Shown here one piece after another: positions 7,194 to 12,186 of a DNA stretch of 12,186 nucleotides (positions are counted from its first letter, which is position 1; every line of letters begins with the position of its first letter). The translations under genes were made by a program, and so were the position numbers. Under the pieces are notes generated by a model. That model saw only the letters and a list, made by a program, of their open reading frames with translations. It was not told where the DNA came from and ran no database searches. The stretch comes from Candidatus Microgenomates bacterium. Lineage in GTDB: Bacteria; Patescibacteriota; Microgenomatia; UBA1406; GWC2-37-13. The DNA lies in NCBI GenBank assembly GCA_016178125.1, contig JACOTV010000050.1, positions 1 through 12,186 of the forward strand, in the 5' to 3' direction.

Positions 7194-7886
7194 TCAAGCG
7201 AACTTCAGTACCATCGTAATTTCGCCTTTATACTCTCGCTTGGCAAGCTCGTCGGGCTTTCCCCGGACCACTTCTTCAAACTTCTTGGTGAGTTCACGGG
7301 TTATGGCGATGTCGGCGGTGGGGATAATTTCGGCAAACACTTCGAGGGTTGAGTTGATACGGTTGGGTGATTCATAGGCGACAAAAACCAAATCTTTCTC
7401 GATTTCGGCCATTTGCTTAAGCTTGCCGATCAATTTCATTATGTCTTTGGGCTTTTTTGGGAAAAACCCAACGAACATATGGTGCCCCGGGTTAAATCCC
7501 GAATGCACAAGCGCCGTGGCTATTGCGGTTGGCCCGGGAATGACTTCAAAATGAAGCCCTTCCTTGATGAGGTGTTTTACGAGTAAAAAGCCTGGGTCAG
7601 AAACGAGCGGCATTCCAGCCTGTGAAGTAAGCGCTATATGGCTTCCTGAACGGACTAACTCGAGGATTTGCGGTAGCTTTTCAAATTCGTTGTCCTTATA
7701 ATAGGAGATAAGTTGAGGAGTTGTTTCATAACGTAGGTTAGGAAACAGCTCTTTGATTTTATTAAGAAGCATCCCCGTCGATCGCGTGTCTTCGGTAACG
7801 ATATATTCGGCCGCGGCAAGCGTCTCAGCCTGACGAATCGAAAGATCGCTCAGATTACCAATCGGGGTACCAACTATAGATAACAT
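7194..7886 (-). CDS. rsmI: 16S rRNA (cytidine-1402-2'-O)-methyltransferase RsmI, short form
   Basis: SAM-dependent methyltransferase that 2'-O-methylates C1402 in the decoding centre of 16S rRNA. The 230-aa protein shows the tetrapyrrole-methylase-fold motifs of RsmI: GTPIGNLSDLS (6-16), TEDTRSTGMLL (31-41), SDPGF (96-100), PGPTAIATAL (117-126), FVGFFPKK (138-145), AYESPNRI (170-177) and TRELTKKFEEVVRG (196-209). The E. coli protein is about 286 aa; this one stops after the catalytic fold and lacks the C-terminal helical extension. One normally conserved loop, SDAGTP, reads SQAGMP (88-93). The start at 7886 gives MLSIVGTPIGN and lies 8 bases past a TATAAT box. An in-frame ATG at 7895 adds three residues but overlaps that box. 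It stands alone between two plus-strand units. Confidence 0.93.
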   Translation of the reverse strand: MLSIVGTPIGNLSDLSIRQAETLAAAEYIVTEDTRSTGMLLNKIKELFPNLRYETTPQLISYYKDNEFEKLPQILELVRSGSHIALTSQAGMPLVSDPGFLLVKHLIKEGLHFEVIPGPTAIATALVHSGFNPGHHMFVGFFPKKPKDIMKLIGKLKQMAEIEKDLVFVAYESPNRINSTLEVFAEIIPTADIAITRELTKKFEEVVRGKPDELAKREYKGEITMVLKFA

Positions 7887-7892
7887 TTGACC

Positions 7893-7902
7893 CATTATAA
7901 TG
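7893..7902. promoter_or_regulatory. Palindromic bidirectional -10 element between rsmI and dedA
   Basis: CATTATAATG is its own reverse complement, so a consensus TATAAT is present on both strands (minus 7899-7894, plus 7896-7901). On the minus strand it sits correctly for a leaderless rsmI mRNA from 7886. On the plus strand it overlaps the dedA ATG, so it would start transcription after that codon. Neither strand has a clear -35. Confidence 0.5.
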
Positions 7903-8499
7903 CATTTCGATTTTAAAGAGCTCATTCAGACATATAGTTACTTCCTTATATTCCCCATCGTTTTTGCCGAGTCAGGCCTTCTCATTGGGTTTTTCTTGCC
8001 AGGCGATAGCTTGTTGTTTACCGCCGGCTTTTTAGCGTCTCAGGGATTTTTAAATATCTGGATTCTCGCAATCGGTTGTTTTATATGCGCCGTCTTAGGA
8101 GATAGCGTAGGGTATTCATTCGGCCACAAGGTGGGTCGCCGGTTGTTTAAGATGAAAGAATCATTTTTGTTTAACCCCAAACATCTCGATACTGCCGAGA
8201 AATTCTACGAAAAACATGGAAAGAAAACCATTATTTTGGCCCGATTTGTGCCAGTGGTGCGTACATTTGCTCCCATAGTTGCCGGAATCGGACGCATGGA
8301 GTATAAAACCTTCTTCGCCTATAACGTGGTCGGCGGGTTTTTGTGGGGTGTCCTGATAACCCTTTTGGGGTATTTCTTGGGGCATCTTATTCCCGACGTA
8401 GACAAGTATCTTCTTCCCATTCTGGCCGTTATTATCGTCGCTTCAATCGCACCAACGGTGGTCCACTTACTCCAAGAACGCAAGCATTCTTCTAAATAA
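7900..8499 (+). CDS. DedA family membrane protein (SNARE-associated/VTT domain)
   Basis: Polytopic inner-membrane protein of 199 aa. DedA proteins are implicated in lipid-carrier and phospholipid translocation and in envelope homeostasis. Seen here: an N-terminal hydrophobic segment with ESGLLIGFFLPGDSLLF, in which Glu24 and Asp36 match the functionally required acidic pair of YqjA/DedA, and ARFVPVVRTFAPIVAG (114-129), with Arg115 and Arg121 matching the essential arginines. GDSVGYSFGHKVG (67-79) and the C-terminal hydrophobic helices complete the family layout. The length is typical. The start at 7900 gives the usual short tail before the first hydrophobic segment, and no later start keeps that segment intact. 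The ATG is 7 nt from an ATG of the divergent rsmI. UvrB follows after 81 nt with its own promoter. Confidence 0.94.
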   Translation: MHFDFKELIQTYSYFLIFPIVFAESGLLIGFFLPGDSLLFTAGFLASQGFLNIWILAIGCFICAVLGDSVGYSFGHKVGRRLFKMKESFLFNPKHLDTAEKFYEKHGKKTIILARFVPVVRTFAPIVAGIGRMEYKTFFAYNVVGGFLWGVLITLLGYFLGHLIPDVDKYLLPILAVIIVASIAPTVVHLLQERKHSSK

Positions 8500-8514
8500 C
8501 CACTTATCGTAAAC

Positions 8515-8541
8515 GTCCCGGGTTCACAAGCACTCGGGGAC
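8515..8541. repeat. Imperfect hairpin between dedA and uvrB
   Basis: GTCCCG (8515-8520) and CGGGGAC (8535-8541) can pair over six base pairs with one bulged G, enclosing a 14-nt loop. No T-run follows on either strand, so it is not a standard intrinsic terminator. The loop contains the candidate -35 of uvrB. Confidence 0.45.
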
Positions 8542-8551
8542 CTGCTATACT
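8523..8551 (+). promoter_or_regulatory. Promoter of the uvrB operon
   Basis: TTCACA (8523-8528) is 5/6 to the -35 consensus. After a 17-nt spacer comes TATACT (8546-8551), 5/6 to the -10, with an upstream TG in the extended position (8543-8544). The predicted start near 8558 gives a leader of about 22 nt without a Shine-Dalgarno. No LexA-type operator was recognised around it. Confidence 0.6.
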
Positions 8552-8580
8552 TATAGATTAGATACACATCTGGTAAACGT

Positions 8581-10692
8581 ATGTTCACTCTGCACTCAAA
8601 TTTTAAACCAACAGGCGATCAGCCAACTGCTATTGCAGGCCTTGAAAACGGTATTAAACAGGGACTCAAGAATCAAGTGCTTCTTGGCGTAACGGGTTCG
8701 GGCAAAACCTTCACCATGGCCAATATTATCCGAGATCTAAACATTCCAACGCTCATCATTTCGCACAACAAAACACTCGCCGGACAACTGTATCAGGAAT
8801 TTCGCGAATTCTTCCCTGACAACGCCGTTTCGTATTTTGTGTCGTATTACGATTACTATCAACCTGAGGCATACATTGCATCAAGTGATACCTACATCGA
8901 AAAGGAGGCAGAGATCAATGAACTTATCGACAAACTACGACTCCAAGCGTCGACCAATATCATGACGCGCCGCGATGTAGTGGTGGTCGCCTCGGTTTCT
9001 TGCATTTATAACATTGGGTCTCCAGCAGAATACGGCAAATTCACGAGTCGTATCCAAATAGGCGAACCGGCAGACTGGACATATATTGGTAAACGACTCA
9101 TTGAGCTTCTCTACAGTCGTTCAGAGTTCGACTTCAAGCGCGGAACGTATCGTATACGGGGAAACTACATGGATATTTACCCGGCGTACGAAGACTTTGC
9201 ATGGCGTGTGTATAGTGAAGCGGGGAAGGTATCAAAACTCGTAAAGTTTGAGCCCTTAACCGGCCGTGAAACCGAAGTTGCGTCTGAAAAGGATAAAAAA
9301 ACCGCGTTCGACTTTATCATGATTTACCCTGCAAAGCATTACCTTATGGATCCCGCGATTTTTAAACCCACTGAGCAAAAAATTCGTCAGGACTTACACG
9401 AAGAATATGAAGCGCTTAAGAAAATGAATCGAATCGTCGAAGCCGAGCGGCTCCTTCGAAGAACCAATTACGACCTCGAAATGATTAAGGAAATCGGGTA
9501 TGTGAATGGCATCGAAAACTACTCTCGTTATTTTGACGGCCGAAAACCAGGCGATAAACCCTACAGTTTGTTGGATTATTTTAAGGAGGCATACGGCGAC
9601 GACTTCTTGGTATTTATCGATGAGTCTCATATGACCATGCCCCAAATCAGGGGCATGTTTAACGGCGATCACGCGCGTAAGAAGATGCTTATTGATTTTG
9701 GATTCAGGCTTCAAGCAGCCTACGACAATCGTCCGCTTCGCTTTGAGGAGTTCTACCAAATTCCCCCAAAGCTCGTATATGTTTCGGCGACTCCGAACGA
9801 ATGGGAAATCGAACAAGCGCACGAAAGCGCAAAGGGCACAATGCAAAAAAAAGATTCTCCCGGATCGCGTTCGGGGGTCGATGCACACCCAGACGAAAAA
9901 TATAATGGCGTCGTTGAGCAGCTTATCCGACCAACGGGTATCATTGATCCAAAAATCGAAGTACGCCCGGCAAAAGATGAAATTCAAGATCTTATAAAAG
10001 AAGTCGAAATGCGCGCCAAACGCGGTGAAAAGATACTCGTTACGACGCTCACCAAAAAAACCGCCGAAGACCTAACCGATTATCTTAAAGAACGCAACGT
10101 AAAGGCTGAATATTTGCATTCAGATATTCTTACTCTCGAACGATCCAATATTTTAGAAAATTTGCGTAAAGGGAATTACGATGTCCTCATTGGGGTCAAC
10201 TTGTTGCGCGAGGGGTTGGATTTGCCCGAAGTGTATTTGGTTGCGATTCTCGACGCGGACCGCGAAGGATTTTTACGTTCCCGTACGTCGCTTATTCAAA
10301 CGATGGGACGCGCTGCGCGAAATGTTTCGGGGGAGGTTATAATGTATGCCGACAAAATAACCGGTTCAATGAAAGAGGCAATTGACGAGATCAATCGTCG
10401 TCGCGAGTATCAAACCGAGTACAACAAAAAACATAACATTACGCCAAAAACCGTATTCAAGCCAATCCGTGAAAAAATTATTGATCAAGCCGAGGAACTT
10501 ATTATTTCGGATCGAGTAGATGTACAGTACACACCCGATGTATTAACAAAAATCCATGCCGATGGGATGACGGCGTTTGATAAAACGAAAATGGTTAAGA
10601 AACTTGAACGTGAAATGAAGAAACAAGCAGACCAGATGAATTTTGAATTAGCAATTGCAATCCGTAACAAAATTACGGAACTAAAAGACTAG
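8581..10692 (+). CDS. uvrB: UvrABC excinuclease subunit B
   Basis: Damage-verifying subunit of nucleotide excision repair; it is loaded on DNA by UvrA and then recruits UvrC. The 703-aa protein shows Walker A GVTGSGKT (36-43), the damage-probing beta-hairpin YYDYYQPEAY (89-98), Walker B DESH (347-350), SATP (402-405), the helicase region LLREGLDLPEV (541-551) and QTMGRAAR (573-580), and a C-terminal UVR domain (about 668-701) that contacts UvrC. Compared with E. coli UvrB (673 aa) there is an insert of about 27 residues between SATP and VVEQLIRPTG (residues ~410-442, rich in Lys, Asp, Ser and Gly). Its DNA contains an A8 run and a hairpin. The start is the only ATG that gives the standard N-terminus. 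The next gene begins 2 nt after the stop. Confidence 0.98.
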   Translation: MFTLHSNFKPTGDQPTAIAGLENGIKQGLKNQVLLGVTGSGKTFTMANIIRDLNIPTLIISHNKTLAGQLYQEFREFFPDNAVSYFVSYYDYYQPEAYIASSDTYIEKEAEINELIDKLRLQASTNIMTRRDVVVVASVSCIYNIGSPAEYGKFTSRIQIGEPADWTYIGKRLIELLYSRSEFDFKRGTYRIRGNYMDIYPAYEDFAWRVYSEAGKVSKLVKFEPLTGRETEVASEKDKKTAFDFIMIYPAKHYLMDPAIFKPTEQKIRQDLHEEYEALKKMNRIVEAERLLRRTNYDLEMIKEIGYVNGIENYSRYFDGRKPGDKPYSLLDYFKEAYGDDFLVFIDESHMTMPQIRGMFNGDHARKKMLIDFGFRLQAAYDNRPLRFEEFYQIPPKLVYVSATPNEWEIEQAHESAKGTMQKKDSPGSRSGVDAHPDEKYNGVVEQLIRPTGIIDPKIEVRPAKDEIQDLIKEVEMRAKRGEKILVTTLTKKTAEDLTDYLKERNVKAEYLHSDILTLERSNILENLRKGNYDVLIGVNLLREGLDLPEVYLVAILDADREGFLRSRTSLIQTMGRAARNVSGEVIMYADKITGSMKEAIDEINRRREYQTEYNKKHNITPKTVFKPIREKIIDQAEELIISDRVDVQYTPDVLTKIHADGMTAFDKTKMVKKLEREMKKQADQMNFELAIAIRNKITELKD
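9845..9877 (+). other. A8 run followed by a hairpin inside uvrB
   Basis: Eight adenines (9845-9852) lie in frame as CAA AAA AAA, which fits the X_XXY_YYZ slippery pattern. Four bases later a stem of six pairs begins: CTCCCG (9857-9862) with CGGGGG (9872-9877), one T-G wobble and a 9-nt loop. It lies wholly in the UvrB-specific insert. Slippage to the -1 frame would meet a stop codon within about 20 codons. Confidence 0.4.
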
Positions 10693-10694
10693 CC

Positions 10695-11264
10695 ATGGGA
10701 AGACTTATTGAATGGGGACGCGGTAGAGCGCAAGAAGCAAGCGATAACGCAGTTTCGAAGACGTTCTTAGCCGAAATGGCTGTTACCCAAGAAGACCTAC
10801 GATTTGGTAGACCGCTCATTGTGACCCCGTATCCAGATGCGCTCAAAAGCACATTCGACCGACGGGGGTACGCAGGAGATATTATCACTACAGAGCAGTG
10901 GCGTAGCGAGAGTCACGAAGAGGGTTTGTACACTCACCTTTTGGCACGGCATGTGGTTGGGGCAATCGACGCCGACAACTTAGTGGCTCATATCGAACAT
11001 CCTTATTCTGGGTTAAACAGAATTCTTGCCGCGCCTGAGGCCGAAAAACGCTTTGATGTAACGATACCCCTACGTGATTCAGTGAGGACTTATCAAGATT
11101 TCACACGTTACCTGAGGGAACGGACAACAAATCAGCGGGTCGAATCATATGGGCTTCCGTCGATCCCATCGAGCCGAGAAACAATGGGCGGGACCGACCC
11201 TGGAGCACTCTTAAGATACACATTTGCCATTAGTCCTTTTGATCGATTATCTGTTACGGCATGA
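10695..11264 (+). CDS. Uncharacterised 189-aa protein encoded between uvrB and uvrA
   Basis: I do not recognise this protein. It is 189 aa, apparently soluble, with no signal peptide, no hydrophobic membrane segment and no cysteine. The N-terminus is basic (MGRLIEWGRGRAQEAS). A central part begins RFGRPLIVTPYPDALKSTF, and near residues 120-150 a charged stretch reads DVTIPLRDSVRTYQDFTRYL. The C-terminal 40 residues are rich in Ser, Pro and Gly. No nucleotide-binding, zinc or helix-turn-helix motif is visible. The ATG lies 2 nt after the uvrB stop, and its TGA overlaps the uvrA ATG (ATGA), so it is almost certainly translated and co-expressed with the excision-repair genes. The reading frame fills the whole gap exactly, which argues that the gene is real. 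A role in DNA repair is inferred only from this position; a lineage-specific passenger gene is the alternative. Confidence 0.8.
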   Translation: MGRLIEWGRGRAQEASDNAVSKTFLAEMAVTQEDLRFGRPLIVTPYPDALKSTFDRRGYAGDIITTEQWRSESHEEGLYTHLLARHVVGAIDADNLVAHIEHPYSGLNRILAAPEAEKRFDVTIPLRDSVRTYQDFTRYLRERTTNQRVESYGLPSIPSSRETMGGTDPGALLRYTFAISPFDRLSVTA

Positions 11265-12186
11265 AAAACATCATTTCAATACGAGGAGCGAGGGAACATA
11301 ACTTAAAGAATGTTGATCTCGATATACCTAAAAATCAGCTTAATGTGATAACCGGCGTATCGGGTTCGGGTAAATCTTCGTTGGCGTTTGATACGATCTA
11401 CGCCGAAGGACAGCGCCGCTATGTAGAATCACTTTCGGCATATGCACGCCAGTTTTTGGGAATTATGGATAAGCCTGATGTCGATACGATCGATGGGCTT
11501 TCTCCGGCGATTTCGATTGACCAAAAAACTACGTCGCACAATCCTCGCTCAACGGTCGGGACAATCACCGAAATTTATGATTACATGCGGTTGTTGTTTG
11601 CTCGCGTCGGACACCCTCACTGCCCAAATGACGGCAGTGAAATTATGAAGATGTCAGTCGATGAAATCTCGGTGAAGGTTATTGAAAAGATGCAGTCCCA
11701 GATTGCCGGCGACAAAATCAAACCGCACGTATTTGGGATTTTGTCGCCGGTGGTACGGCAAAAAAAAGGTGAGTTTAAGGAACTTTTTGATAATCTTCGT
11801 TCGAAAGGGTACGCACAGGTTACGATCGATGGAAAGCAATTTTCACTAAATGATGAGATTAATCTTATTAAAACAAACAAGCATACCATCTCACTCGTTA
11901 TCGACGAGATTTCGGTTTCGTTTGCGAACTTTCGCGACGAGCTTTTTATGGCCAATCTACGATCACGCTTGGCAAACGATATCGAGCAAGCATCGAGTTT
12001 GTCAGACGGTCTTATTAATCTACGCCACGAGAGCGTCGAACATTTGTATTCCGAGAAATTCTCATGTCCGGTGTGCGGATTATCACTTCCTGAGCTTGAG
12101 CCACGGATGTTTTCGTTTAATTCGCCGCTTGGCGCTTGTGAAGCATGCAAGGGGTTAGGCACCATTTTCAAGATTGACGCCGAAAC
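11261..12186 (+). CDS. uvrA: UvrABC excinuclease subunit A, N-terminal part (cut by right edge)
   Basis: DNA-damage sensor ATPase that finds lesions and loads UvrB. The ATG at 11261 overlaps the TGA of the preceding gene, and 308 codons are open to the window edge. Visible motifs: N-terminal IRGAREHNLKNVDLDIP, Walker A GVSGSGKS (32-39), the family segment YAEGQRRYVESLSAYARQFL (47-66), the Q-loop region ISIDQKTTSHNPRSTVGT (84-101), the UvrB-binding and insertion regions, and the first zinc module with Cys269, Cys272, Cys293 and Cys296 (CPVC and CEAC), ending in the conserved KGLG. The order and spacing match E. coli UvrA closely. The signature, Walker B and second ABC half are outside the window. 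It is the last visible member of the uvrB operon. Confidence 0.97.
   Translation, partial: MKNIISIRGAREHNLKNVDLDIPKNQLNVITGVSGSGKSSLAFDTIYAEGQRRYVESLSAYARQFLGIMDKPDVDTIDGLSPAISIDQKTTSHNPRSTVGTITEIYDYMRLLFARVGHPHCPNDGSEIMKMSVDEISVKVIEKMQSQIAGDKIKPHVFGILSPVVRQKKGEFKELFDNLRSKGYAQVTIDGKQFSLNDEINLIKTNKHTISLVIDEISVSFANFRDELFMANLRSRLANDIEQASSLSDGLINLRHESVEHLYSEKFSCPVCGLSLPELEPRMFSFNSPLGACEACKGLGTIFKIDAE

Noticed and set aside
8515..8541. Intrinsic terminator of dedA
   Set aside because: The stem is short and bulged, no T-run follows, and it overlaps the uvrB promoter.
8500..8580. LexA/SOS operator before uvrB
   Set aside because: No CGAAC-N-GTTCG or CTGT-N-ACAG type dyad is visible.
9394..9987. 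197-codon minus-strand open frame inside uvrB
   Set aside because: It is antisense to a clearly conserved UvrB core, and its composition looks like a shadow frame.
11617..12171. 184-codon minus-strand open frame inside uvrA
   Set aside because: It lies fully antisense to conserved UvrA with no recognisable motif.
1..12186. Alternative genetic code with TGA as glycine
   Set aside because: TGA ends the ABC ATPase and 189-aa genes exactly at coupled starts, and no conserved gene reads through an in-frame TGA.

Overview
The window looks like a chromosomal segment from an uncultured bacterium with compact genes. GC content is mid-40s by eye. The style fits a Candidate Phyla Radiation (Patescibacteria) lineage: very short intergenic gaps, little or no Shine-Dalgarno signal, a shortened RsmI, multidomain Fn3/carboxypeptidase-regulatory surface protein, and an MFP-RND pair with no outer-membrane channel gene in view. 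This placement is inference from gene content and style, not a phylogenetic result. TGA ends both the ABC ATPase gene and the 189-aa gene in frame, so the code is standard and not the TGA=Gly code of Gracilibacteria/Absconditabacteria.

Layout. Positions 1-5402 (minus strand) are an envelope block. It holds a 776-aa secreted or membrane-anchored surface protein, then a membrane fusion protein (MFP), then the N-terminal half of an RND exporter that leaves the window on the left. Positions 5467-7178 (plus) are a two-gene ABC-2 type exporter, ATPase and permease with an ATGA overlap, divergent from the surface protein. Positions 7194-7886 (minus) are rsmI, the 16S rRNA C1402 2'-O-methyltransferase. 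Positions 7900-12186 (plus) are a DedA family membrane protein, then uvrB, an unrecognised 189-aa gene, and uvrA cut by the right edge. The last three are spaced +2 nt and -4 nt, so they look like one nucleotide-excision-repair operon with an extra member. There is no gene-free stretch over 300 bases and I see no tRNA, rRNA, CRISPR or insertion sequence.

The strongest unexpected signals are these: (i) perfect TATAAT boxes 6-9 nt before the ATG of three genes, implying leaderless mRNAs; (ii) a perfectly palindromic CATTATAATG that contains an ATG of rsmI on one strand and the ATG of dedA on the other, and is a symmetrical -10 element; (iii) the uncharacterised gene locked between uvrB and uvrA; (iv) a ~27-residue insert in UvrB whose DNA carries an A8 run followed by a hairpin; and (v) strong inverted repeats inside the coding sequences for the surface protein and the MFP.
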